Notes: generated by a model not told the origin, from the sequence alone. A DNA stretch of 64,000 bases from Denitromonas sp. (GCF_034676725.1 NZ_JAUCBR010000007.1:51382-115381), one strand, 5' to 3'; counted from the first letter of the stretch, positions 16,718-24,863 are shown. Translations and numbers: made by a program.

Positions 16718-17514
16718 CGACAGCGGCGGAGATCAAGGCGCTCATCCGAGCCAAGTATCCAGTCCGGGAATGGGCGCTCGCCTTCGAGGTCAGCAACGGC
16801 ACGGGCAGCGAGGCCCGCCGCCACGCTGATGCGGTGGCGATGAACCTCTGGCCTTCCCGTGGTCTGGCGATCCACGGATTCGAGTTCAAGGTGTACCGCA
16901 ACGATTGGTTGCGCGAATTGCAGAACCCGGCCAAGGCCGAGCCGGTGGCCCAGTATTGCGACTACTGGTGGCTTGTTACCGGGCCGGGCATCGTGAAGGA
17001 CGGTGAGTTGCCTGACACATGGGGGCTGATGGAGGTTCAGGAAGGAAAGCTGGTGACGGTCAAACCAGCGCCCCAGAAAGACGCTGTACCCGCTGGCCGC
17101 CCTTTCATGGCCGCCCTATTCCGCAAGATGTCCGAGGTGGATAGCGCCGAGATTGAGCAGATCGCGTCCAAACGGGTTGCCGAACTGGACGCGATCCGCA
17201 AGCAATCATTCGAGCGCGAGGTTGAGTCGCGCACCCGCCACTACGAGCGGTTGCGCGAGCGCGTCGATGAATTCGAGCGCGTGTCCGGCCTCGATCTCGA
17301 AGACTGGTCGCTGCACCCGGAAGAGTTTGGCAAAGCGGTCAAGTTCGTCCTCAACAACGGCGTCTTCGGCACCTATGGCTCCATCGAACGGCTGCGAGAT
17401 TCCATGATGGAGGCGGTCGCCCAGATGGGCAAGGTGCTGGAAGCGCATTCGGCGGGCGTTGAGTACGTGAAGGAAGCGCCGACCGTGCGGCGACGCAAGG
17501 CGGGCCGTGCTTGA
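16714..17514 (+). CDS. Hypothetical protein with PD-(D/E)XK nuclease-like N-terminus
   Basis: The product has 266 residues. D39 followed by E57-F-K59 fits the D...ExK active-site spacing of PD-(D/E)XK nucleases such as MmcB-like proteins. The adjoining YCDYWWLVTGPGIV strand fits a core beta-strand of that fold. The C-terminal half (about 140-260) is helical and charged, probably a coiled coil. It overlaps the upstream gene by 4 bp and is the last gene before the kfrA promoter. DNA cleavage or repair is inferred from the motif. Confidence 0.75.
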   Translation: MTTAAEIKALIRAKYPVREWALAFEVSNGTGSEARRHADAVAMNLWPSRGLAIHGFEFKVYRNDWLRELQNPAKAEPVAQYCDYWWLVTGPGIVKDGELPDTWGLMEVQEGKLVTVKPAPQKDAVPAGRPFMAALFRKMSEVDSAEIEQIASKRVAELDAIRKQSFEREVESRTRHYERLRERVDEFERVSGLDLEDWSLHPEEFGKAVKFVLNNGVFGTYGSIERLRDSMMEAVAQMGKVLEAHSAGVEYVKEAPTVRRRKAGRA

Positions 17515-17561
17515 CTCAATACGCCGTTACGTTATCATAACGTAACACGTTACGGTGTTAC
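17511..17561 (+). promoter_or_regulatory. kfrA promoter with multiple dyad operator
   Basis: TTGACT (17511-17516) and TATCAT (17533-17538) are 16 bp apart. The -10 is buried in the dyad GTTACGTTAT-C-ATAACGTAAC (17526-17546, perfect 10-bp arms). CGTAAC-AC-GTTACG (17541-17554) overlaps it, and another GTTAC half-site is at 17557. KfrA proteins repress their own promoter by binding repeats, so this is the likely KfrA operator. Confidence 0.75.
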
Positions 17562-17578
17562 TATGAAAGGAACCAGTC

Positions 17579-18202
17579 ATGCAACAGGTCGTTACCCAGC
17601 AGGCGGTCGATACCGCCGCTGATGCCATCGTCGCCGCAGGCGGCAAGCCCACCTTCCGGCTGATCCAGCAGCGCGTCGGCGGGTCATTCACCACGCTCAA
17701 ACCGATGCTTGCCGACTGGGAGGCTCGGCGCGAGAAAGGCGAAGAGGCTGCCGTGGAGGTGCCGGATGCCCTGCTCGCTCGCGGGGCTGACCTCGTGCGC
17801 ACCATATACGCTGAGGTGGCCCTGCAAGCGCGGGTGGAGTCTGAGGCTGTGCGCAAGGATGCTGAGGCCCGTGTGGGTGCGATGAAAGGCGAACTGAGCG
17901 AGGCGACTGAGGAAATCGCCCGACTGGAAGCGCAGGATGCCGCCCGTGCTGATGAGCTTGCCGCCTTGCGAGAGGCAAATCGGGCGCTGGAATTGAAGGT
18001 TGGCCGTCTGGAGGAACGTGCCGAGCACGCGACGCGCATGGAGGCTGAGCTTCGCGAGACTCGCTCTGCTCTTGCCAAGGCCGAGCAGCAGGTGATTGAC
18101 CTTCAGGGCCAGCTTGCCAAGGCTGGCGATGTCCAGCAGCAACTTGCCAGTCTCGAAGAGCGGCTGGCAGCGGCTGGCGTTGCGCCGAAGGCCAAGAAGT
18201 AG
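17579..18202 (+). CDS. kfrA: KfrA-type DNA-binding coiled-coil protein
   Basis: The product has 207 residues. The N-terminal 75 residues resemble the KfrA_N helix-turn-helix domain (IVAAGGKPTFRLIQQRVGGSF..LKPMLADWE). The rest (about 90-200) is an uninterrupted Ala/Glu/Leu/Arg coiled coil. KfrA proteins of broad-host-range plasmids autorepress and assist stable inheritance, the coiled coil giving multimers. GAAAGGA lies seven bases before the ATG, and the promoter carries strong dyads. It is shorter than RK2 KfrA but has the same plan. Confidence 0.88.
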   Translation: MQQVVTQQAVDTAADAIVAAGGKPTFRLIQQRVGGSFTTLKPMLADWEARREKGEEAAVEVPDALLARGADLVRTIYAEVALQARVESEAVRKDAEARVGAMKGELSEATEEIARLEAQDAARADELAALREANRALELKVGRLEERAEHATRMEAELRETRSALAKAEQQVIDLQGQLAKAGDVQQQLASLEERLAAAGVAPKAKK

Positions 18203-18233
18203 CGGACGATGAAAGACAAACAGGAGCGATGCA

Positions 18234-18446
18234 ATGAAAGCTGACCACTTTACCGATGAGCGAATCGACGACATCCGCAGCGGGCGCTCGCCGCTGACCG
18301 CCGAGGAACGCGCCTTTCTGCTCGAAGACACGCCGAGCTTCGAGGAATGCAGCTACACCAAAGCCGAGCTTGCGGCGATGCCTGACGCTGACTTGATGAG
18401 CGCGGCCTATGGTGTGTGGGCGGATTACGTGCGCTGCATGTACTGA
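18234..18446 (+). CDS. Small acidic hypothetical protein
   Basis: The product has 70 residues, is acidic and soluble, and is preceded by an AGGAG sequence (CAGGAGCGATGCAATG). It lies 31 bp after kfrA and 11 bp before the next gene, so probably belongs to the kfrA transcript. No motif is recognised. Confidence 0.7.
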   Translation: MKADHFTDERIDDIRSGRSPLTAEERAFLLEDTPSFEECSYTKAELAAMPDADLMSAAYGVWADYVRCMY

Positions 18447-18457
18447 GGGGGTTGCCG

Positions 18458-18841
18458 ATGGCTGCAATAGACGTACAGGCGCTTTCGCAGTGGCTTTCGC
18501 CATTGGATGTGCTGCCGCTCGAATGCGATGGCATGACCCGCGTCATCTCCGCCCTCCTGTTGCGCGAGGGTGTTGAGCACCGTGCCTGTCACGGCGCACT
18601 GAGGCTGCCGCATGTTGGAGACATCGGGCTGCACTGCTGGATTCAGTTCCCGGACGGCGTGGTCTGTGACTACCGGGCACGCATGTGGCTCGGGAAGGAT
18701 GCGCCGCATGGCCTCTTCCACCCGGAACCGGGTGTCGTCTACGAGGCTCACGGCGAGCTAGGACAGCCCATTCCTCCGCTGATCTTCCGCGTCTTGGCTG
18801 GCTGTGAAATCGCGGATTACCCGTCACTCGATGGGCGGTGA
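18458..18841 (+). CDS. Hypothetical protein with transglutaminase-like motif pattern
   Basis: The product has 127 residues from the ATG at 18458, which follows GAGGGGG. RACHGALRL, then LHCWIQFPDGVVCDYRARMWLG, resembles small Cys-His-Asp papain/transglutaminase-like proteins: Cys in RACHG, His in LHCWI, Asp in VCDYRA. The same pattern is seen in the 16148-16717 product. It ends the plus-strand cluster and overlaps the convergent membrane gene by 25 bp. Function is unknown. Confidence 0.72.
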   Translation: MAAIDVQALSQWLSPLDVLPLECDGMTRVISALLLREGVEHRACHGALRLPHVGDIGLHCWIQFPDGVVCDYRARMWLGKDAPHGLFHPEPGVVYEAHGELGQPIPPLIFRVLAGCEIADYPSLDGR

Positions 18842-19143
18842 TCCTTCCGCCACAGAGGGGCGTTGCAGTGCTCGCAGTTGCTTACCGTCCATCCCAGAGC
18901 GATCCGCTCCCGGTCGTAAACGAAGCGCCTGCATCGCGGGCACCGGCAAAGAATCGCCGAAGCGAGCACGAAGGCGGCCAGCGCCGCGAGGCCAGAAAGT
19001 TGCAGCACGAAAACAGGCTCGCCACGGGCGCTGCTCATGATCGACAGCAGTAGGATGACGGCGCTGCAAATCGACACGCCGACCCACAGCCGTCTTCGGC
19101 GGCCAAAGGCCGCCACGGTGTCCTGATCGAGTGCTGGTTCCAT
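18817..19143 (-). CDS. Small membrane protein with C-terminal zinc ribbon
   Basis: The product has 108 residues. Two hydrophobic helices (about 18-36 and 45-64) are followed by a CRCPRC...CEHC zinc-ribbon pattern. The C-terminus overlaps the end of the convergent upstream plus-strand gene. It follows the EAL gene by about 37 bp on the same strand and may be co-transcribed. Function is unknown. Confidence 0.72.
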   Translation of the reverse strand: MEPALDQDTVAAFGRRRRLWVGVSICSAVILLLSIMSSARGEPVFVLQLSGLAALAAFVLASAILCRCPRCRRFVYDRERIALGWTVSNCEHCNAPLWRKDHRPSSDG

Positions 19144-19179
19144 GCGCGTTGGATGCCTCCCGGCGCGGAAAGTTGTTCC

Positions 19180-19917
19180 CTACCCTTGCAGGGGCTGCGG
19201 GGTGCCAAAGTAGTAGCCCTGCATGAAGCCTGCGCCCAGATTGCAGGCCCAGTCTCCCATCACCTTCGATTCGATGTGCTCAGCCACGACAGCCGCTCCA
19301 ATGGAGCGGGCAAGCCGAATGATCTCTGTCACCGGCTCGACGGATTGCTGCTCAAAACACTGGCACAGCAGTGCGCCGTCGATCTTGATTATGTCCGGCC
19401 TCACCCAGCTTACAAGCCACGGTGACGAAAAGACGTGCTGTGGCTTGCAGTCATCCAGAGCGATCCTCACGCCCAGCGCAGAGCACTTCCGGGCGAAGTA
19501 GAGCAAAGCGCCGATGTCGTGGATCGGATACGTCTCCGTCACTTCGACGATCACGCCTGACGCCACCTTGGTCAAGTGCTCCAGTTCGCGCAGGTACTGA
19601 TCCGGGATCAGTGCGACCGTCAGCGCGGAGACGTTCACGCCTACGCGCAGCGGCAGGCCGAACGTGGAACGCCGCAGCGCGGCAGCGACACGCCGCACCA
19701 TCAGGATGTCGATCTTGACGACCTCGCCGCTTGCTTCCCACTGCCGAACCAGCGGCTCGCAGCTTGTGGTCATCGCGGGAAGCCGCAGAAGCGCCTCCAC
19801 CGCGAAAAGCGCGTGGCTGCGACTGGCGACGATGGGCTGGAAGTGCGGGCGGATCGCGGCGAAGGCCGCTGGCTGCTCGCTGGGTGACTCGCAGAGGGGT
19901 GAAGTGAGACGGTGCAT
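19180..19917 (-). CDS. EAL-domain cyclic-di-GMP phosphodiesterase
   Basis: The product has 245 residues: a single EAL domain with no sensor or membrane part. Metal and substrate residues are visible: E41-A-L-L-R, N in VNVSA, E in VEVTE, D-D in ALDDC, K in IKIDG, E in AEHIE and the terminal MQGYYFG. The usual DDFGTGYSS loop 6 is replaced by DDCKPQHVF, which may reduce dimer-controlled activity. Start 19917 is chosen because GGAGG lies five bases upstream; ATG 19929 is alternative. Its promoter shares an operator with the 14796 gene. It may lower c-di-GMP in the host. Confidence 0.88.
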   Translation of the reverse strand: MHRLTSPLCESPSEQPAAFAAIRPHFQPIVASRSHALFAVEALLRLPAMTTSCEPLVRQWEASGEVVKIDILMVRRVAAALRRSTFGLPLRVGVNVSALTVALIPDQYLRELEHLTKVASGVIVEVTETYPIHDIGALLYFARKCSALGVRIALDDCKPQHVFSSPWLVSWVRPDIIKIDGALLCQCFEQQSVEPVTEIIRLARSIGAAVVAEHIESKVMGDWACNLGAGFMQGYYFGTPQPLQG

Positions 19918-19951
19918 GGCGGCCTCCATATCTCGTGCCTGTGCATGAAAT

Positions 19952-19977
19952 ATGGAGCATAGTCCATGTTAAGTCAA
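19952..19977 (-). promoter_or_regulatory. EAL gene promoter with the shared palindromic operator
   Basis: Read on the minus strand: TTGACT (19977-19972), TAAC, then ATGGACTATGCTCCAT (19967-19952). Hexamer, 4-nt spacer and 16-bp palindrome match the 14736-14761 site in order and distance. Confidence 0.65.
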
Positions 19978-20117
19978 GCTGTTAGAAAGCCTGTTTTTCT
20001 ATGTGATGGTGACGGCTGATTGTAGAGTAATTGTGGTTTATGTGGCGTTTTCTCTCAATAAATACATGATGTCGTTATGTGCATAGAGCATGGATTAGAG
20101 TGCGACTGCTCGACCGT

Positions 20118-21029
20118 CTACTTCGCCTGCTGGAGAAGCAGGTTTGACGGTGAAAACTGGTCGGTGAGGACGCGCACGCCGGTCGCCTGCGCCTGCGGCC
20201 TGATCCGGGGCAGCAGATCGGCGGACGAGGCACCCAGAGGCTTAAAGCGTGCGTCCAGACGGGTTGCCGCATCATGGATAGAGGTCAGCGACGGAAGCCT
20301 GTCTCGACGCGCCAGAATGATCCGGTTCCCGCCGTCCATATCCACGTTGAAGACGCTTCCGAAGACCGCTTGATAGGTCGCCGCTTCGTGGCGGGCCAGC
20401 GCACCCTCGGCAAATGTGTTCGCAGCAATCGCGCCGCTTGGACTCAACAGAGACTTCACCTCTTCCAGAAACTCCCGTGTCAGCAAGTGCTCCGGGATGT
20501 AGTCCTTGTCGAAGGCGTCGATGACGATGAGGTCGTAGATCGACCCCTGCCTGCGTTGTTTGCGGACAAAGACTCGTGCGTCGTCTACATACGCCCGTGA
20601 CCGGGCGTCTTCACGGTAGCCAAAGTGCGACTGGGCGACTTGCACCACGGCGGGATCAAGTTCCACCGTGTCGATCTCCATCGCCCCGTCAAGCGTGCGC
20701 AGCGCCCTCGGAAGCACGCCTCCGCCCAGTCCGAGCACGAGGACTCGGCGTGGCGATTCCGTGATGTACAGGCCCGTCAGCAAGCCCCGTGTGTAGTTGA
20801 GCACGAGGCGCGTCGGATTCGCGATTTCGATGCACGTCTGCCGGGCGTGCAGGCGACCAAACTTCATGCACCTGTACCCATCGCCTTCGGCGACGAGGAT
20901 GTTCCGGTAAAGCGACTTTTCCTGATAGACGATGCGGGACGCGCTGAACCGCTCGCCATCAGCACTGGCTGCGCCTTGCCCTGCGGCCAAGGCCAAGGCA
21001 GCGCCCATCAGCAGGCTTCGCACACGCAC
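20118..21029 (-). CDS. Spermidine-synthase-like methyltransferase-fold protein
   Basis: The product has 303 residues with a hydrophobic N-terminus (residues 1-23, signal peptide or anchor). The polyamine synthase fold follows: VLVLGLGGGVLPRAL (nucleotide loop), IDTVELDPAVV, DDARVFV and YDLIVIDAFD. It is the C-terminal half of the fused membrane spermidine synthase-like proteins; here the membrane half is encoded separately just upstream and overlaps by 22 bp. The export-like N-terminus argues that it acts on the outer face of the membrane. True aminopropyl transfer is not established. Confidence 0.82.
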   Translation of the reverse strand: MRVRSLLMGAALALAAGQGAASADGERFSASRIVYQEKSLYRNILVAEGDGYRCMKFGRLHARQTCIEIANPTRLVLNYTRGLLTGLYITESPRRVLVLGLGGGVLPRALRTLDGAMEIDTVELDPAVVQVAQSHFGYREDARSRAYVDDARVFVRKQRRQGSIYDLIVIDAFDKDYIPEHLLTREFLEEVKSLLSPSGAIAANTFAEGALARHEAATYQAVFGSVFNVDMDGGNRIILARRDRLPSLTSIHDAATRLDARFKPLGASSADLLPRIRPQAQATGVRVLTDQFSPSNLLLQQAK

Positions 21030-21643
21030 GCGCTGGCCCTCCGCCGTTCGGCCCTGTCTGCGATGAGCAGGGTTGCTCCAACCGCGCCGGATGCGCAGAT
21101 CAGGCTCAGGATGATGGTGTTGATCTCCAGATACAGCACGAAGTAGAACGAGGTCAGGATCGTTCCCGCTGCTGACCCGAGGGTGGAGACAAAATACAGC
21201 AGGCCCGCCGAGCGGCCTGATTTGTGCAGGTCAGAGATCAGCAGGCGCACCGCATAAGGGGAGATCATCCCGGACATCAAGGTCGGTGCGCCAAACAGCA
21301 GCAACGACCCCAGCAGCGACCCGTAGCGCGGGTCTGGCACGAGGTAGGAAAGGTATTCGAGAATCACGTCGCCTGCGGCAATGATGGGCAGAGCCAGTGT
21401 CGCTTCTCCGGCGAGCAGCAGGCCGAGCCGGGACATCGAGGGCTTGCGCAGCGATAGCTGGCCGCCAATCAGGTAGCCTATCGACAGGCATGTCATGAAG
21501 ACGGCAATGATCCCGCCCCAGACGAAGATGCTGCTGCCAAAATACGGTGCAAGCAAGCGGCCCCCGAGCAGTTCCACGCCCATGACGAAGAACCCGCTCC
21601 ATCCGGCTGCGGCATAGATCAGGAGATTGCGGTAGTTGCTCAT
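21008..21643 (-). CDS. Polytopic membrane protein, membrane half of a spermidine-synthase-like pair
   Basis: The product has 211 residues with about six hydrophobic helices and the ME(L/V)LGGRLLAPYFG segment typical of the membrane domain fused to spermidine-synthase-like proteins. The following gene encodes the enzyme half and overlaps it, so the pair probably works as one complex. It overlaps the upstream DUF2726 gene by 4 bp (ATGA). Confidence 0.82.
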   Translation of the reverse strand: MSNYRNLLIYAAAGWSGFFVMGVELLGGRLLAPYFGSSIFVWGGIIAVFMTCLSIGYLIGGQLSLRKPSMSRLGLLLAGEATLALPIIAAGDVILEYLSYLVPDPRYGSLLGSLLLFGAPTLMSGMISPYAVRLLISDLHKSGRSAGLLYFVSTLGSAAGTILTSFYFVLYLEINTIILSLICASGAVGATLLIADRAERRRASACVCEAC

Positions 21644-22158
21644 GCTGTCGCCATCTCCGCCGTGGCTGGGCGATACAGCCCAAAAATCTTCTGGACTTGC
21701 TGCACGCTGGGTACATTGCGCAAGCGCCAGAACTTGATGCCAGCGTCTTTCAGAGCGCGTTCCTTGTCTGCATCGGAGCGTTGCCGGTCGGCACGTTGAT
21801 GTGACTTGTCATCAAGCTCGATCACCGCGATTACGGTTGTGTCGTAGTCGCACACCACGAAGTCGAGACTCTTCTGTGCGATAACGCCACGCCAGCGCCG
21901 CTCGTTGCGGCGATCCTTGATGCGCAGCACCTGTTTCATGTCCACTTGGCTGAGAACGATGTAGTGCGGGTGCAGCGCCTCTTGCAGCGTGCGGAACATT
22001 TCGCGTTCGCGCTCGGTGAGCACCGACCGGGCCGCGAAGGGCCACGGTTTGTCGGAGTCCTTGATGCTCTGGCGGGTCGCCGTGCCCTGCTGCCGTTTCC
22101 ACAGAAGTGCGGCGACGGCAGCGACGGCCAGCACGATCAGGAGAAGGCTAGTGTCCAT
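21640..22158 (-). CDS. DUF2726-domain membrane-anchored protein
   Basis: The product has 172 residues. One N-terminal transmembrane helix (about 4-20) precedes a DUF2726 domain with LTEREREMFRTL, LDFVVCD and VIELDDKSHQ, a D...E-x-D/K pattern like restriction-endonuclease-fold proteins, and GIKFWRL near the end. It could be a membrane-tethered nuclease-like protein. It overlaps the next gene by 4 bp and follows the preceding gene by 10 bp. Confidence 0.82.
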   Translation of the reverse strand: MDTSLLLIVLAVAAVAALLWKRQQGTATRQSIKDSDKPWPFAARSVLTEREREMFRTLQEALHPHYIVLSQVDMKQVLRIKDRRNERRWRGVIAQKSLDFVVCDYDTTVIAVIELDDKSHQRADRQRSDADKERALKDAGIKFWRLRNVPSVQQVQKIFGLYRPATAEMATA

Positions 22159-22168
22159 GCGCCCTCCC

Positions 22169-22729
22169 CTACTTGATGGCGCGAGCGGTGCGCTTGGCGC
22201 GGTCGCGGTCGATGTGCTTGCGCCAGTCGGCTGGATTCACCGGGCCATCCTTCACGCGGCGCTCGACCCCCTTGAGGGCGATGACGCCGGGGCGATTCAG
22301 GATGTTGGTCGCCGGAGACATCCCGGCGTACCGCAGGAACCCCGTGACGGCCTGCACGGACGCCTTGTCGCCGATCTGCTCGATCACCGGGGCGTGCGCC
22401 TGCACGAGCGCGGCGAACGGGATGCGGATCGCTCGGCCCATGCGTTCGGGTTCCATCGGTTCGGCGTCGTGGAAGGCGATGATGTGGCACTTCTCCTGCT
22501 GGATGTACCCGATCCAGTGGTCACGGGCGGCCTTGAAGTCCTCCAGCGCCTTATCCTCGTCAATGCCATGCTGCGGCATGTAGCAGCCATAGCAGACGTG
22601 GTACGGGTGCTGCGTCTCGTCTGGCTTGTCCTGCTCGGCAATGGCGTCATGGTACGTGTCGAGTGACTGCATCTCGTTCGCCGCGATCAGCAGCATTCGT
22701 TTCTGGATTTCAATCAGCGCGTATTGCAT
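22169..22729 (-). CDS. Conserved hypothetical protein
   Basis: The product has 186 residues from the ATG at 22729, chosen because GGAGG lies six to eight bases upstream; a longer frame begins at 22747. The start lies inside the last codons of the membrane peptidase gene, which indicates coupling. An HVCYGCYMPQH motif could bind a metal. The C-terminus is basic. No family is recognised. Confidence 0.75.
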   Translation of the reverse strand: MQYALIEIQKRMLLIAANEMQSLDTYHDAIAEQDKPDETQHPYHVCYGCYMPQHGIDEDKALEDFKAARDHWIGYIQQEKCHIIAFHDAEPMEPERMGRAIRIPFAALVQAHAPVIEQIGDKASVQAVTGFLRYAGMSPATNILNRPGVIALKGVERRVKDGPVNPADWRKHIDRDRAKRTARAIK

Positions 22730-24009
22730 TCGGTGTCCTCCGGCCATTGCGCACTGAACTGCGCGAACGGCCCAAATGGGAGCGGGAAGCTGTCGGGCAG
22801 CTTCACGCGGCTCAGGAAGGGGATCAGGTCGTCGCGGCCCATCGTCCGCGTCTCCAGCAGCGTGTCGGCAAGCTGCTTGAACACATCGGCGTTCGCGTCG
22901 AAGAGCGTGCGCAGCATTGCCAGTTGTTCGGCCTGCAACGCTTCGAGCTTGGCTTCGTTCTGCTCCTGCTCGAACTTGTTTTGCGGCTCGGCGTAGTACA
23001 TGCCGCGATAGTGGTTGGCAAGATAGCTGCGGGCCACGCTAAGCCAGCGGAGATGGTCATTGCTGCTGCCCAGCGTCGATTCGCCGTGCATGACGGCTTC
23101 ACCGAGCTTCCCGGCAAGAAAGACCAGCATGTACCACTCCGCAAACGACTTCTCGTCGAGGTGGTGTTTGCTGCTGATGCCGGTGACAAACCCGAGAGTG
23201 CCGTTCTCGTCCGGCTGTTCGTTCACGGCCAATTTCACATCGGCTGGAAGGCTCCCGAGCGCCGCATAGACCAGCGCGTGCCCCGCTTCGTGCGCGGCTG
23301 TGTAGCGGTTGTCGCGGGGTGTTGGCCTGCGGGGGAACACCGCTACCCCGGCAGCGGCGGCCATGCCGCTCCGAGCGATTGCTGGGGTGGCAGCGGGGCC
23401 GGAGCCGACGCGCAGGATTGCCCAGCAAATAGCCAGCGAGGCCGCCATCACGGTTGCCTCATTCGGATTGGCGGCGACCCAGCGGTAGGCATCATCGCCT
23501 GCTGCGCCGATCATCCACAGCGCCACCGTGTAAGCGGTCAAGCCCCAGACAAATCGGCTGACCATGCTGCTGACCGTGTTCCAGCCGCCTGACGAGGCCG
23601 TCATGAGCACGTCGCGGAGCGGCGGCACCACCATGACCGCCACCAAGCCGAGGATTTCCACCATCGCCAACACCTGCTGCACAAGCGGCTCGGCGGGGGA
23701 CTGGCGATTACTGTAGGTCAAGCCCATCACGGCCAGCAGCGCACCCATGCGGGCCGCGCTTCCCCAGTTCTCGCGAACGAGGTTCAGCGTCTGTTCCCAG
23801 CGGGCCTTCCGAGTATTGCTATCGCTCAAGATAAGGTCAGCGAGTGCGACAGATGCCACACCTGTCAGCAGGCCAATGAAAGCGGACTGCTCGTAGCCCA
23901 GCCACGAGCGTGCCAGACCCATGCAGGCATTGATCGGCACGGCCAGTCCGATGCGTTTCGTCAGCGGGTGACGCACGATCTGCCTCAGCCGCTCAAGGTA
24001 CTTTTTCAT
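22714..24009 (-). CDS. Membrane-bound M41-like zinc metalloprotease without an AAA domain
   Basis: The product has 431 residues. The first 215 contain about six hydrophobic helices. A peptidase domain follows with TAAHEAGHALVY (HEAGH near residue 240) and SSNDHLRW near 318 supplying a likely third zinc ligand, as in FtsH (M41). No Walker motifs are present, so unlike FtsH it cannot unfold substrates itself. It lies in an operon with SSB and a lytic transglycosylase downstream of the dot genes, so a role in remodelling the transfer channel or a membrane partner is possible. Confidence 0.85.
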   Translation of the reverse strand: MKKYLERLRQIVRHPLTKRIGLAVPINACMGLARSWLGYEQSAFIGLLTGVASVALADLILSDSNTRKARWEQTLNLVRENWGSAARMGALLAVMGLTYSNRQSPAEPLVQQVLAMVEILGLVAVMVVPPLRDVLMTASSGGWNTVSSMVSRFVWGLTAYTVALWMIGAAGDDAYRWVAANPNEATVMAASLAICWAILRVGSGPAATPAIARSGMAAAAGVAVFPRRPTPRDNRYTAAHEAGHALVYAALGSLPADVKLAVNEQPDENGTLGFVTGISSKHHLDEKSFAEWYMLVFLAGKLGEAVMHGESTLGSSNDHLRWLSVARSYLANHYRGMYYAEPQNKFEQEQNEAKLEALQAEQLAMLRTLFDANADVFKQLADTLLETRTMGRDDLIPFLSRVKLPDSFPLPFGPFAQFSAQWPEDTECNTR

Positions 24010-24030
24010 GCGCCTCCCTCTTCATGCCGC

Positions 24031-24330
24031 CTAAGCGGAAATGCGGGAATCCTGCCGCCGCCGCGAGCCGCGTCGGTCTTCAAGATTCTCCGTAACGGTT
24101 TCTGCGTGGAACTGGAGCAAGGCCGCTTTGGCTTTCTCCGGCAGGCGCGGGTCGGCGAGAGCCGCCTTGCACAGTTGCGCCTGCACGAAGACGAGTTGCC
24201 GCTTCGCCTCCTGATTGCTGACTCTCTGTCCCCGGTTGAGGTTGGAGACGATCATCAGTGCGTCGCGTCGCAGCCGATACACGGCTGCCCCTGCGAATGG
24301 GTCTTTCTCGGTATGCTTCTCGACAGCCAT
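24031..24330 (-). CDS. Small basic hypothetical protein
   Basis: The product has 99 residues, helical and basic, with RRGSRRRQDSR at the C-terminus suggesting nucleic-acid contact. It lies 21 bp before the membrane protease gene and after the hairpin that follows ssb. No family is recognised. Confidence 0.68.
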   Translation of the reverse strand: MAVEKHTEKDPFAGAAVYRLRRDALMIVSNLNRGQRVSNQEAKRQLVFVQAQLCKAALADPRLPEKAKAALLQFHAETVTENLEDRRGSRRRQDSRISA

Positions 24331-24361
24331 CCTCTCGGTTCCCCTGAATCGAGAATGGTCA

Positions 24362-24396
24362 GACGGGCGCAGGTGCTGCGAACACCTACGCCCGTC
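24362..24396 (-). terminator. Strong hairpin between ssb and the downstream gene
   Basis: GACGGGCG-C-AGGTG (24362-24375) pairs with CACCT-A-CGCCCGTC (24383-24396) with one mismatch and a 7-nt loop. No T run follows on the minus strand, so it may attenuate or stabilise the ssb mRNA rather than fully terminate. Confidence 0.5.
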
Positions 24397-24407
24397 GCCT
24401 TGGGTCG

Positions 24408-24863
24408 TTACATCGGGATGTCGTCGTCGAAGTCCGGGGCCGGATCGACGCCTTCGGGCACGGTGTAGGTACTGCCCGGTTCTGGCGCGGCATCATCCTT
24501 CGGACGGCCCAGCAGCATGATCTCGGTTACGACGAATTCGATGCGGCTTTCCTTGATCGGGCGGCCCTCGCCGTCCTTGCGATCCTTCGATTCCCAGACC
24601 CGCTTGCGCATGTTGCCGCGCACCTGAATCTGCGACCCCTTGCGGGTGTACTTCTGCACCACATCGACCAGACCCTTGTAGTAGATGGTCAGGTCGAACC
24701 AGTCCACCTTCTCGACCTTCTCGCCGGTTTCCCGGTTCTTGTACGAGGCGTCCACCGCGAGCGGGATGCTGGCAATGGGGTCGCCATTGTTCGGGTTGTA
24801 GCGAACCTCGGGATCGGTGCCGAGATTGCCCGTGAAACGGAACGAGTTGTTGATGCGGCTCAT
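24408..24863 (-). CDS. ssb: Single-stranded DNA-binding protein
   Basis: The product has 151 residues. An OB-fold domain (1-110) begins NNSFRFTGNLGTDPEVRY and contains WFDLTIYYKGLVDVVQKYTRKGSQIQVRG. A short linker leads to the acidic tip DFDDDIPM, the conserved partner-binding tail of bacterial SSB. Plasmid SSBs coat transferred single strands in the recipient. It follows the transglycosylase gene by 16 bp. Confidence 0.95.
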   Translation of the reverse strand: MSRINNSFRFTGNLGTDPEVRYNPNNGDPIASIPLAVDASYKNRETGEKVEKVDWFDLTIYYKGLVDVVQKYTRKGSQIQVRGNMRKRVWESKDRKDGEGRPIKESRIEFVVTEIMLLGRPKDDAAPEPGSTYTVPEGVDPAPDFDDDIPM

